Below, in pieces: positions 1-7,455 of a DNA stretch of 23,748 nt. The notes below the pieces were generated by a model. It did not search any database, had not been told where the DNA came from, and worked only from the letters and a program-made list of their open reading frames with translations. This DNA is from an uncultured Bacilli bacterium (lineage in GTDB: Bacteria > Bacillota_I > Bacilli_A > RF39 > UBA660). A program made the position numbers and the translations under genes. The stretch covers positions 1-23,748 of the forward strand of contig CANRHM010000008.1 in assembly GCA_947630415.1 (NCBI GenBank). Direction: 5' to 3'. Within the stretch, counting starts at the first letter, position 1; each line of letters starts with the position of its first letter.

Positions 1-1267
1 TACATGCGGAATCTGAATTTGCACTTGCTGTTGCGCCTGCTATTCCTGTTGTAAAGCTTGAACAGTTATTGATATATACTTCTTCTTGATCTACATGGTA
101 TTTTCCATAAGCACTTTGTGATAAATAGGCTACTGCTCCCCATTCACTATTCTTACTCATGTGTGTATCTATTTCTTCACCATTAAATCCATATTCAGTT
201 GCATAGTCAGTCTTCATTTTTTGAGATACTGTGAATGCTGTTGATACTCTTATTCCTCTCCATGAGGTTATTCCTGGTTTGATTTGTGGTGTATTCGTTT
301 CTACATCACAGGCAGTATTTACTGAAAAATTTGCTGCGGTACATGATTCCTTACTACTTGTTTCAAACTTTCCATACCAGAATCCATCTAATTCTGTTCC
401 ACCAAAACTAAATGCTGGATGCACTTTATAATTTTCTGTATCACTTGATTCTGTTACAGATGAACTTACAAATTTAATATCGAGTTCTTGGCTTTGTGAC
501 ATTTCTGTATATTTATATTCATATCTTGGTATCCATACCCACATTGTGTTGATATCTTCTGCAAGTATTTCTTCACCTGCTTCAGCACTTATATAATTTG
601 CTCTTTTAGCATCAGTAACTGTTACTGCATTCGCCCATTCTTGACTACAATAATTGTACCAACTTCCATCACTATTGGTATTATCTGCTTTTACCCACGA
701 ATTTTTTCCTGTATCCCATTTTACTGGTATCATTCCTGTTACTAGTCTTGGTGCATTTGGTTGAGGTAATTCTTCACATGCTAATGTAGGCTCATAAGTT
801 CCTGTTATTTTTGTTTCTCCTTCATTTAAGGTTAAATCTTTGTTACTTAATCCACATATTCCATTTAAGGTTACTACTTCAGGACTTGTTCCATTGTTCT
901 TTAATTTCAAAGTATAGTTTAATGTTGCTCCCTTTGCTAAACTTTGTATTTCTATTACACTTTCATTATTACTTGCTGCTAATACTTCGATATTACTACT
1001 TCCACTATAGGTGATCATGGAATGGATATCTATTAAACTTTGATTCGTTAAAGTTACGGTTATTTCTTTTTCCTCATTTGCTTGTAATGTTATTTGATTA
1101 TTCGTTAAATCATTACTTTGAAGAGGACAAGATAATTCTCCTACTGCAATGTTAAGAGCACCCCTCTTTTCTACTTTCGTTGTAAACAAAGCATAACTAA
1201 AACTAATGATACCTACAATCATTAGAGTTATTACTATGCTAAATAGAACTTTGGTTTTATCTTTCAA
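1..1267 (-). CDS. Secreted/surface protein, N-terminal 422 residues (3' end beyond window)
   Basis: I translated this by hand: the frame stays open from a TTG start to the left edge (422 codons plus one base). The TTG is preceded by AGAGGTG with a 6-base gap, which decides the start, and a good promoter lies upstream. Residues 2-26 are a short basic stretch plus a hydrophobic helix ending FSYALF. This is followed by GALNIAVGELS, a layout like camelysin/TasA-type exported proteins. Two beta-rich, Ser/Thr/Asn-rich stretches follow (about 45-165). From about W203 come WYNYC, WANAV, MWVWIPRYEY (242-251), then GFWYGKFE, SEWGAVAYLS and several Cys. I remember this pattern from proteins of uncultured Firmicutes, possibly a formylglycine-enzyme/C-type-lectin-like fold, but cannot name the family. 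Expected to be extracellular and membrane-tethered or released. Function unknown. Confidence 0.8.
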   Translation of the reverse strand, partial: MKDKTKVLFSIVITLMIVGIISFSYALFTTKVEKRGALNIAVGELSCPLQSNDLTNNQITLQANEEKEITVTLTNQSLIDIHSMITYSGSSNIEVLAASNNESVIEIQSLAKGATLNYTLKLKNNGTSPEVVTLNGICGLSNKDLTLNEGETKITGTYEPTLACEELPQPNAPRLVTGMIPVKWDTGKNSWVKADNTNSDGSWYNYCSQEWANAVTVTDAKRANYISAEAGEEILAEDINTMWVWIPRYEYKYTEMSQSQELDIKFVSSSVTESSDTENYKVHPAFSFGGTELDGFWYGKFETSSKESCTAANFSVNTACDVETNTPQIKPGITSWRGIRVSTAFTVSQKMKTDYATEYGFNGEEIDTHMSKNSEWGAVAYLSQSAYGKYHVDQEEVYINNCSSFTTGIAGATASANSDSAC

Positions 1268-1319
1268 CTTAAGCACCTCTTTCTATAGTATTTACTTTCC
1301 TATTCTTACTTATAACATA

Positions 1320-1348
1320 ATTATAGAATTAGATGTTCTATTCGTCAA
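1320..1348 (-). promoter_or_regulatory. Promoter of the left-edge surface protein gene
   Basis: On the minus strand TTGACG (1348-1343) is followed after exactly 17 bases by TATAAT (1325-1320). This is a near-consensus sigma-A promoter. The predicted transcript starts near 1313 and has about 45 bases before the TTG codon. It gives the surface protein its own transcription unit, separate from the gene that ends at 1370. Confidence 0.75.
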
Positions 1349-1369
1349 GAAAGTTCTTTAAAGATAAGA

Positions 1370-2383
1370 TTAAAAAGTGACAAGTTTTTGCCACCTTTCT
1401 TCTAAGGCTTTTCTTTCGTTTTCCGATAGAGTATCTATTTCTTTTATCTCCATTCCGTCTTTGTTGAATACTTTAAGATCTGTTAAAGTTACTGAAATGG
1501 TACTTTCTAAAGATAAAGTATCTTTTAAGAAAGAGATGTTAATATTTAGATTGCTTTCATTTAAATCATCTTTTTCTTTATCGATGGTAGAATCTACACT
1601 ATAAGGTAGATCAAGCCATGATGAATCTAAATGCATTAATATTTCTTTATCTTGAACTCGAATGGTTCCAGCTATATTTTGTTCATTATTTTTTGAACTA
1701 CTAAAAGTATAATTTTCATTTTCTTTTACTAATTCGTAACGAGTGTTATCTTTTTTATTGGTAAGTGAAAAGACTTCTTTGTTTTCTAAACTCTGATAAC
1801 TAAACGTATAATTATTTCTTTCTAATTCCATCAAAAGAATATGATTCATTCCTTTAATATAAAGATTGATTTTTTCCTCTTCTGATAAATTTAACGTGTA
1901 TTTACGTACTCTTTCTTCTTTTCCATTTATTGAAAGTTTTTCATCTTTGTTAGTACTGGATTCAAACTTTTTTCCTTCTTTTAAAGATTTTATGAGATTT
2001 GATAAGGTTTCTTTATCTATGAAAAAATCCCTATTTATAGTCGTATGATAGTATACTTGATCGAGTTCAAAATAAAGATCTTTTTCTTGTTTCCATACCT
2101 TAAAAGAAATAGGTTCTGTTTCAAAAAGACTTTCTAATGGATTTGAAATAGTAGTATTGATTTCAATGGTCGAATCTTCGTTTAGAAGAGCAAGGTAAGG
2201 ATTATCTAAGTCTTCTGTAATTTGATGTATACTTTTATTCATTTTAGAAAGATTGGTTATTAATAATTTACTAGGATCAGATAGAGAATAAATGACATAA
2301 AAGATTCCCATGCAGCCTATGATAGAGACTAAAACAATGATAAAAGCTAGTAAAGGATTGGGTTTTACTTTGGTATTGTTCAT
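1370..2383 (-). CDS. Membrane-anchored extracytoplasmic protein of unknown function
   Basis: A 337-residue protein with a short basic N-terminus and one hydrophobic helix at about residues 11-33. A polar region of about 300 residues, rich in Lys, Glu, Asn and Ser, should lie outside the membrane. There is no lipobox and no catalytic motif I recognise. The repeated short beta-strand patterns resemble the large single-anchor envelope proteins of Firmicutes (a LolA-like beta fold is possible), but this is only an impression. The start is firm: AGGAG sits 5 bases before ATG and overlaps the stop codon of the VanY-type gene upstream (8-base gap). The two are therefore probably cotranscribed and translationally coupled, which points to a cell-wall role. 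No clear terminator follows. Confidence 0.75.
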   Translation of the reverse strand: MNNTKVKPNPLLAFIIVLVSIIGCMGIFYVIYSLSDPSKLLITNLSKMNKSIHQITEDLDNPYLALLNEDSTIEINTTISNPLESLFETEPISFKVWKQEKDLYFELDQVYYHTTINRDFFIDKETLSNLIKSLKEGKKFESSTNKDEKLSINGKEERVRKYTLNLSEEEKINLYIKGMNHILLMELERNNYTFSYQSLENKEVFSLTNKKDNTRYELVKENENYTFSSSKNNEQNIAGTIRVQDKEILMHLDSSWLDLPYSVDSTIDKEKDDLNESNLNINISFLKDTLSLESTISVTLTDLKVFNKDGMEIKEIDTLSENERKALEERWQKLVTF

Positions 2384-2391
2384 AGCATCTC

Positions 2392-3519
2392 CTATTTATC
2401 GATAAACATGATGTAGTATTCATCGAAGGTTAAATTATTTTCTTTCATGTAAGTGGCAATTTCTACTCCAACATAACGGAAATGCCATGCTTCATAACTG
2501 TATCCGGTAATATTTTCTTTTCCTTTAGGATAACGCAATATAAAACCGTATTCATGTGCATGTTCTGTTAACCATTTATATTCTTTGGTATTCGCAAAAA
2601 CACTTGTTTCACTTTGGGCAATATCGATAACAAGGCCTGTCTGATGTTCTGAAAAACCAGGACGTGCAGCAATTTCATCGGCTCTTTTACTACCATATAA
2701 TTTAACATAGTCGTTGTAGAGACTTTCTTGTTGTTGATATGTCCTATAGGAACTTCTTGCTTTCATCGTAAGTCCTTCTTTAGAAGCATCATCCACCATT
2801 TTAACGAAAGTTTCCTCAGCTACTCTTGCCATGTACTGATCTCCATTGATACAGTAACTACTTGGGATTTCGACTAAGTCATCAGGTACATAGTTTTCAC
2901 TTAATTTACGATACTTATTGGCTAGTACATCGATTGAGAAATCATGAATTTCAATAGCATCTTCATAAAAGTCATGATCTAATCCAATATTGACTTGTAC
3001 AACGGCATCTTGATCCATGGCAACGGTTTTTGCTTGATATTCTTTATAACGATCTAGGTAAGCTAATTTAGCATAATCGTATTTTAAATAACGAAGGGTG
3101 TTCGGTTGATAATCTTTTTCAAGGAAAGCAGTTATATCTTCATCGTTTCCCGTTTTTAAAATAGCATCAATTTCTTCAACACTATAGCCTTTGGCAAAAA
3201 GTTCATTAATATGTTTGGTAAATAGTTCTTGATCTTGATAGGAAACTTGAGCATAGATATCGATATTCTCTTTTTTAAAGTCTTTACTTGAAAGAGCTTT
3301 ATCTAAGGCTTTATTGTCTTTATGTTTAGAGGCATAATCCTTTAAGCCTTGACTAAATATGACGTCTACTGCTTCTTTGGAATAACCATAGGACGCAATC
3401 TCATTTTTTTGCATTTGAACATAAGTAATAGGAACCACAATCAAAAGAAGAAGAGCACCCACTATTCCTAATAATTTCATTCCTTTTTTAGATAATTTCA
3501 ATTTCTTTTTAACGGCCAT
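2392..3519 (-). CDS. VanY-type D-alanyl-D-alanine carboxypeptidase (peptidase M15B)
   Basis: Removes the terminal D-Ala from peptidoglycan stem peptides outside the membrane (family knowledge). In the 375-residue form starting at 3519, a basic N-terminus and hydrophobic segment (about 14-35) anchor the protein. A helical spacer of about 180 residues is followed by the M15B domain. Visible motifs are SSYRTYQQQ (substrate pocket), SEHQTGLVIDI with zinc ligands His292 and Asp299, and EAWHFRYVG with catalytic Glu343 and zinc ligand His346. The active site looks complete. The start at 3519 is chosen because GAGGTGG lies 5-6 bases upstream. A longer reading to 3585 would run through that site and the promoter. 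It is the first gene of an operon with the unknown membrane protein. Confidence 0.92.
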   Translation of the reverse strand: MAVKKKLKLSKKGMKLLGIVGALLLLIVVPITYVQMQKNEIASYGYSKEAVDVIFSQGLKDYASKHKDNKALDKALSSKDFKKENIDIYAQVSYQDQELFTKHINELFAKGYSVEEIDAILKTGNDEDITAFLEKDYQPNTLRYLKYDYAKLAYLDRYKEYQAKTVAMDQDAVVQVNIGLDHDFYEDAIEIHDFSIDVLANKYRKLSENYVPDDLVEIPSSYCINGDQYMARVAEETFVKMVDDASKEGLTMKARSSYRTYQQQESLYNDYVKLYGSKRADEIAARPGFSEHQTGLVIDIAQSETSVFANTKEYKWLTEHAHEYGFILRYPKGKENITGYSYEAWHFRYVGVEIATYMKENNLTFDEYYIMFIDK

Positions 3520-3543
3520 AGACCCACCTCTATTCTCTCTTCG

Positions 3544-3573
3544 ATTATAGCATAGATACGAAATCTTTTTCAA
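3544..3573 (-). promoter_or_regulatory. Promoter of the VanY-type carboxypeptidase operon
   Basis: On the minus strand TTGAAA (3573-3568), an 18-base spacer and TATAAT (3549-3544). The -10 carries the extended TGC element directly before it. The -35 box overlaps the -35 of the divergent ytqA promoter. Confidence 0.7.
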
Positions 3574-3598
3574 CAATAGGATCATTATTTGTTATAAT
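3570..3598 (+). promoter_or_regulatory. Promoter of the ytqA operon
   Basis: TCAACA (3570-3575) and a perfect TATAAT (3593-3598) with a 17-base spacer. The -10 box contains the upstream in-frame ATG at 3597, so that codon cannot be the start. The predicted transcript begins near 3605, right at the ribosome binding site GGTGAG (3605-3610), giving a leader of only about 10 bases. Confidence 0.7.
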
Positions 3599-3614
3599 GA
3601 AAGTGGTGAGATGT

Positions 3615-4544
3615 ATGAATACTTTTCCTTATAGTGATAGTAATAAACGTTACCACACTTTAGATTATTTTCATAAAAAGAAGTTTGCATCAAAGGTTTT
3701 TAAAGTTAGTTTAAACTTAGGTCTAACTTGTCCTAATAGAGATGGCACCAAAGGGTATGGCGGATGCATCTATTGTTCTAATTTAAGTGGCGACTTTGCC
3801 GGAGACAAAGAAGAAGATTTAAAGACCCAATTTGAAAGTGTAAAAAAGGTACTTTTGAAGAAATGGCCAAATAGTCTTTATATTGCTTATTTCCAAGCAG
3901 GAACCAATACCTATGCACCACTTCCCTTTTTAAAAGAACAGTTTGAGGAAGTTTTAACTTACGACAAAGTAGTAGGTCTTCATATTGCAACAAGACCTGA
4001 TGCCATTAGTGAAGAGTGCATTGCCTATTTAAAAGAATTAAGTAAGAAAACGTATTTAGTCGTTGAACTAGGTCTACAATCTATGCATGAAAAAACAGCC
4101 AAGTTTATTAACCGTGGTCACGATCTTGCTTGTTTTGATGCGATGGTAAAACGTTTACGAAAAGAAAACATCAATGTTGTTGTCCATATTATTAATGGAC
4201 TCCCTTATGAAACTAAAGAAGATATGCTTGAAACCGTTAAGTACTTAAATACGTTGGATATTCAAGGCATTAAAATTCACATGTTACACGTTTTAAAAAA
4301 TACGCCGCTAGGATTACTATATCAAGCAAAACCTTTTCCTATTTTAACAAGAGAAGAATATGTCGATATTGTAGTCGATGAGTTAAGACTACTTCGTCCT
4401 GAAATAGTCATTCATCGTATTACAGGAGATCCTAAAGAAGAAGATTTAATTGAACCGAAATGGCTTATCAAAAAGTTCGGTGTCTTAAATGAAATCGATA
4501 AAGAAATGGTCAAAAGAGATTGCTATCAAGGAGATCAGTTATAA
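3615..4544 (+). CDS. ytqA: Radical SAM protein, YtqA/YhcC family (TIGR01212), probable MnmL
   Basis: A 309-residue radical SAM enzyme. The 4Fe-4S cluster cysteines lie in LTCPNRDGTKGYGGCIYC near residues 36-53, with the long first spacing typical of this family rather than the usual CxxxCxxC. Other family marks are FQAGTNTYAP, ATRPDAI, VELGLQSMHE and INGLPYET. In Bacillus subtilis YtqA (MnmL) acts with the methyltransferase YtqB (MnmM) in the alternative route to mnm5s2U at the tRNA wobble position. That function is taken from my knowledge of the family. Here no ytqB-like gene follows; the next gene encodes a UPF0316 protein. The start at 3615 is set by GGTGAG 4 bases upstream and by alignment with the remembered YtqA N-terminus (FPY...NKRYHTL). 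Confidence 0.88.
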   Translation: MNTFPYSDSNKRYHTLDYFHKKKFASKVFKVSLNLGLTCPNRDGTKGYGGCIYCSNLSGDFAGDKEEDLKTQFESVKKVLLKKWPNSLYIAYFQAGTNTYAPLPFLKEQFEEVLTYDKVVGLHIATRPDAISEECIAYLKELSKKTYLVVELGLQSMHEKTAKFINRGHDLACFDAMVKRLRKENINVVVHIINGLPYETKEDMLETVKYLNTLDIQGIKIHMLHVLKNTPLGLLYQAKPFPILTREEYVDIVVDELRLLRPEIVIHRITGDPKEEDLIEPKWLIKKFGVLNEIDKEMVKRDCYQGDQL

Positions 4545-4588
4545 ATTAAAAGAAATCGGTCATACTATCCTGTAGGAGGATTCTATTT

Positions 4589-5110
4589 ATGCCGATTTAT
4601 TTATTGTGTTTAGAAATCTTTTTTGCTAGAATCATCGATGTCTCTTTAGGTACTTTCCGAACCATTATTACGGTCAAAGGAAAATCTTTTTATGCCGCCA
4701 TGATTGGTTTTTTTGAAGTCTTGGTTTGGTTTTTAGTTGTCAAAGAAGCACTTAATACAACGGAGACAGGTATTTGGATTGGGATTAGTTATGCTTTAGG
4801 GTTTGCTGCTGGAACTTATATTGGAAGTGTGCTATCACAAAAACTCATTAAAGGAAAACTTTCTGTTCAAGTCATTACGAGTAGTCATAATGAAAAATTA
4901 ATTGAAGAAATACGTGCCCAAGGCTATGCTGTATCCGTCATGGATATTGATGGAAAAAACAAAGAAGAAGATAAATATATGTTATTTATCGAAATCGACG
5001 ATTATCGACTCGAAGAATTACAAAAAATCATTCGTAAAAATGATAAAAAAGCCTTTTTAGTCGTAAATGAAACAAAGCTAGTGCAAAATGGATACTTTGT
5101 TAAAAAATAA
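4589..5110 (+). CDS. yebE: UPF0316 (DUF5698/DUF2179) membrane protein, YebE-like
   Basis: A 173-residue protein. The N-terminal half carries three hydrophobic segments (about 4-22, 30-50, 58-80), and LEIFFARIIDVSLGTFRTI is typical of the UPF0316 membrane domain. The C-terminal half (about 90-160) is a small alpha/beta DUF2179 domain, often considered a ligand- or nucleotide-sensing module. The biochemical role is unknown. The start is firm: TAGGAGGA ends about 8 bases before ATG. It lies 44 bases after ytqA without an evident promoter or terminator, so it probably shares the ytqA transcript. Confidence 0.85.
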   Translation: MPIYLLCLEIFFARIIDVSLGTFRTIITVKGKSFYAAMIGFFEVLVWFLVVKEALNTTETGIWIGISYALGFAAGTYIGSVLSQKLIKGKLSVQVITSSHNEKLIEEIRAQGYAVSVMDIDGKNKEEDKYMLFIEIDDYRLEELQKIIRKNDKKAFLVVNETKLVQNGYFVKK

Positions 5111-5223
5111 AAACGCACTTGTAAATGGACAAATTCAATTACAGTGGTCTTATTTTAATATATTTTTCTACATTTTCTAATCGTGTAGTTACAAAATTTT
5201 AAACTTATTAATATTTATATTCG

Positions 5224-6240
5224 CTATGAATTTTCCTCTAATCTTTTCTCTATGTCCTCAATTCTTGGCAACGTATTTTCTAAGAACTCCGGTATTTCAG
5301 ATAATATTTTATATTCACTTACGCCAATAGGTTTATTTATATCTTTTAAAGCTAGTTCTGCAGTTACTTTCTTTTTATCTTTGCAAAGTAATATTCCAAA
5401 TGTTGGATTATCATTTTCATCTTTAACATATTTATCAATAGCACTTAAATAAAAATTCAATTTACCAGCATATTCTGGTCTAAACTCAGTTGTCTTCAAT
5501 TCTATAACTACATAACTTCTAACTTTTAAATTATAAAACAATAAATCAATATAATAATCTTCATTTTCTATTTCTAAATGATATTGTCTTCCCACAAATG
5601 CAAATCCATTACCTAGTTCCAATAATAACTTAGTGATATTAGTAATTAATTCTCTTTCAATATCAAGTTCTTTTACATCCTTATCAGCAGTTATAAAATC
5701 GAAAATATAAGGGTCTTTTAACAATTCTTTTGCTTGTTCATTGTTAGGTGTTGGTAAAGTTTTATCAAAATTAGTAGTTTTATTTTCTAAAAGAGCTTGT
5801 CTTTCATATAATTTACTTGATATTTGATGAATTATAATTGGTCTTGGCCAACCATTATTGATTGATTCTATAATATACCAATTTCTTTGTTCTTTATCTT
5901 TTACTTGATCCATAATAGTTGTTATTGAAGTCCAAGGCAATTTTGCAACATCATGCTGCAAAAATTCATCATTATCAAATTCACTAGCAAACTTTTGCAT
6001 ATATCTTAAATTTCTTGCTGACATACCTTTAATGGTAGGAAACTCTATTTTTAAATCTTTTGCTAAAGTATCAATAAAAGATGTTCCCCATTTATTATTT
6101 TCCATTAATTTTAAACCAATATTATAATACATTAAAATTAAATCTTTATTTGCATTTTCAACTATTTTATTCCTAGTTGTTATTAAAGTCCTTTTAATAT
6201 CATTTAGTACTTCAAAATATTTATCACTATTTTCTAACAT
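5224..6240 (-). CDS. PD-(D/E)XK nuclease family protein, DUF1016/YhcG type
   Basis: In the 338-residue form, an N-terminal DUF1016 helical domain (about 8-170; motifs YYNIGL, KWGTSFI, FPTIKGMSARNLRYM, LPWTSI) is followed by a PD-(D/E)XK nuclease fold. That fold shows YYIDLLFYN with Asp232 and VVIELK with Glu247 and Lys249. The C-terminal ALKDINKPIGVSEY is conserved in the family. Members are accessory genes, often near restriction-modification or phage-related loci. They are thought to act on nucleic acid, but the exact role is unsettled. ATG at 6240 has AAGGAGG 5 bases upstream; the in-frame GTG at 6255 lies inside that site and is rejected. It stands alone between AT-rich gaps, and a paralogous C-terminus appears at the right edge of the window. 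Confidence 0.88.
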   Translation of the reverse strand: MLENSDKYFEVLNDIKRTLITTRNKIVENANKDLILMYYNIGLKLMENNKWGTSFIDTLAKDLKIEFPTIKGMSARNLRYMQKFASEFDNDEFLQHDVAKLPWTSITTIMDQVKDKEQRNWYIIESINNGWPRPIIIHQISSKLYERQALLENKTTNFDKTLPTPNNEQAKELLKDPYIFDFITADKDVKELDIERELITNITKLLLELGNGFAFVGRQYHLEIENEDYYIDLLFYNLKVRSYVVIELKTTEFRPEYAGKLNFYLSAIDKYVKDENDNPTFGILLCKDKKKVTAELALKDINKPIGVSEYKILSEIPEFLENTLPRIEDIEKRLEENS

Positions 6241-6272
6241 AATAGCCTCCTTCACAAGTTTTTATTAATATA

Positions 6273-6281
6273 ATTATACCA
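6273..6281 (-). promoter_or_regulatory. Extended -10 promoter of the DUF1016 gene
   Basis: TGGTATAAT on the minus strand (6281-6273) is a perfect extended -10. I see no good -35 hexamer at 17 bases. The predicted leader is about 26 bases. Confidence 0.5.
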
Positions 6282-6445
6282 TGAATACCAATAAATCTTA
6301 TATTGACATTGCATTTTTATTAGGTGTTTCTCTATTTTCAGTCGGCTAATTTTTTATTTTTTAATTCAAATTTGTTCTAGTATTTTATAATAATTTATTC
6401 TTTCTACCAATAGGTTTATACTTACATTTACATTTCAAGCAAATT

Positions 6446-6482
6446 CCTAATAAAATAAAAATCCTAGACGAAACTAGGATTT
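6446..6482 (-). terminator. Rho-independent terminator downstream of ucpA
   Basis: A 9-bp perfect stem (6459-6467 with 6474-6482, core ATCCTAG/CTAGGAT) with a 6-base loop. On the minus strand it is followed by a T-rich tail (TTTTATTTTATT). It lies about 175 bases beyond the ucpA stop and is the best end for that transcript. On the plus strand no T-tract follows. Confidence 0.6.
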
Positions 6483-6486
6483 CAAC

Positions 6487-6514
6487 ATAATGTCACTAAT
6501 GCTAGTGACGTTAT
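6487..6514. repeat. Imperfect inverted repeat (12-bp arms)
   Basis: ATAATGTCACTA (6487-6498) and TAGTGACGTTAT (6503-6514) pair over 12 bp, with one T-G wobble, around a 4-base loop. It sits 4 bases from the preceding terminator hairpin. It may be a second terminator stem or a protein-binding palindrome. Confidence 0.6.
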
Positions 6515-6558
6515 TATTTTATGTAAAAAAGGAAAATTTATACCTATTTTTTAATTGC

Positions 6559-6605
6559 AATTTTTATACATTTTTGGAGTGCCACTCCAATTTTGTATAA
6601 AATTT
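6559..6605. repeat. 47-bp imperfect palindrome
   Basis: The arms 6559-6581 and 6583-6605 are centred on C6582. The inner arm TGGAGTG/CACTCCA is perfect. A 3-base T-T mismatch bulge follows, then the outer arm TTTTATACA/TGTATAAAA is perfect. No T-tract follows on either strand, so it is not a plain terminator. Confidence 0.65.
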
Positions 6606-6657
6606 AAAAATGAAAAAAATATACTGTGCTAGTTTTTTTGCTTCTACCATATATTTT

Positions 6658-7446
6658 TTATTGACCAACACTTACTGTTTCTGGTAAAGTACTTCCTCCA
6701 TCGATTACAAATTCACTTCCGGTAATATAACTCGATTCTTCACTTGCTAAGAAAGCAGCAAGTTCTCCTAGTTCATTAATTTTTCCAAGACGACCTAAAG
6801 GAATAGCGGAACTTATGGCATCGATTACACTATTAGGGTCTTCTTTATCGGTCATTTCGGCAATGTTTTGAACCATAGGTGTTTTAATATAACCGGGAAG
6901 AATCGCATTTACATTGATGTGATAAGGGGCGTATTCACGAGCCAAAGATTTTGTAAATCCAATTAAGGCGGCTTTCGAAGTAGCATAGGCCACTTCCCCA
7001 GGATCTGCCACCATTGGTCCAGTTACAGAGGATAAATTGATAATCTTTCCATAGTTATTTTCAACCATGTAAGGAAGAATGGCTTTTGTTACATTCCACG
7101 TACCAATAATATTGATATCAAAATGATAGTCACGTACTTCATCACTCATCGTAAGAAATGGTTCAAGTTTAGCAACGCCTGCATTATTCACTAAAATATC
7201 AATTCTTCCATAATTTTTAATGACATCGTTTACGGATTCTTCTACTTTGGCTTTATCACGAATATCGACTAGATATCCTTTAATGGGGTATCCTTTTTCT
7301 TTTAAAACTTCTTCTACTTCAAAAACACGTTCATTGTAATCTGCTACAATCACAGTTGCCCCATACTTTAAAAACATTTTGACAACACCTAAGCCATTTC
7401 CCATGGCTCCTCCAGTTACATAAGCAATTTTTCCATCTAATTTCAT
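6658..7446 (-). CDS. ucpA: SDR-family NAD(P)-dependent oxidoreductase, UcpA-like
   Basis: A 262-residue classical short-chain dehydrogenase, the normal length. The nucleotide-binding motif TGGAMGNGLG (11-20), NNAG (87-90) and the catalytic Ser140, Tyr154, Lys158 set are all present. Asp36 after the second strand suggests NAD(H) rather than NADP(H). The long stretches SSVTGPMVADPGE, INIIGTWNVTKA, FLASEESSYITGS and the C-terminal GGSTLPETVSVG closely match my memory of Escherichia coli UcpA, an oxidoreductase of uncertain physiological substrate linked to furfural and sulfate-related phenotypes. The start has AGGAG 6 bases upstream, and that site overlaps the corA stop codon (9-base gap), so the two genes are coupled. 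Confidence 0.9.
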   Translation of the reverse strand: MKLDGKIAYVTGGAMGNGLGVVKMFLKYGATVIVADYNERVFEVEEVLKEKGYPIKGYLVDIRDKAKVEESVNDVIKNYGRIDILVNNAGVAKLEPFLTMSDEVRDYHFDINIIGTWNVTKAILPYMVENNYGKIINLSSVTGPMVADPGEVAYATSKAALIGFTKSLAREYAPYHINVNAILPGYIKTPMVQNIAEMTDKEDPNSVIDAISSAIPLGRLGKINELGELAAFLASEESSYITGSEFVIDGGSTLPETVSVGQ

Positions 7447-7455
7447 ACTTTTCTC

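Larger units (their letters stand above)
6256..6657. other. AT-rich gene-free gap with three inverted repeats
   Basis: Beyond the DUF1016 promoter at its left end, this gap holds no convincing open reading frame, but three inverted repeats lie within about 150 bases (listed separately). It separates the DUF1016 gene from ucpA. Composition is even more AT-rich than the flanking core genes, which would fit an insertion site for accessory DNA. I see no transposase or integrase trace. Confidence 0.6.

Noticed and set aside
811..1014. Plus-strand frames of 66-67 codons in the left-edge region (231-431, 811-1014)
   Set aside because: They are antisense to a 422-codon open frame with promoter, ribosome binding site and signal peptide.
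3597..3614. ATG at 3597 as the ytqA start
   Set aside because: It lies inside the -10 box and has no ribosome binding site; ATG at 3615 has GGTGAG upstream.
5018..5110. AACAAAG...CTTTGTT as a terminator at the end of the UPF0316 gene
   Set aside because: The 17-base loop lies in coding sequence and no T-tract follows, only A-rich sequence.
6380..6440. A small Cys-containing reading frame on the minus strand (CLKCKCKYKPIG)
   Set aside because: It has no start codon with a ribosome binding site, and its upstream part lies in a terminator hairpin.
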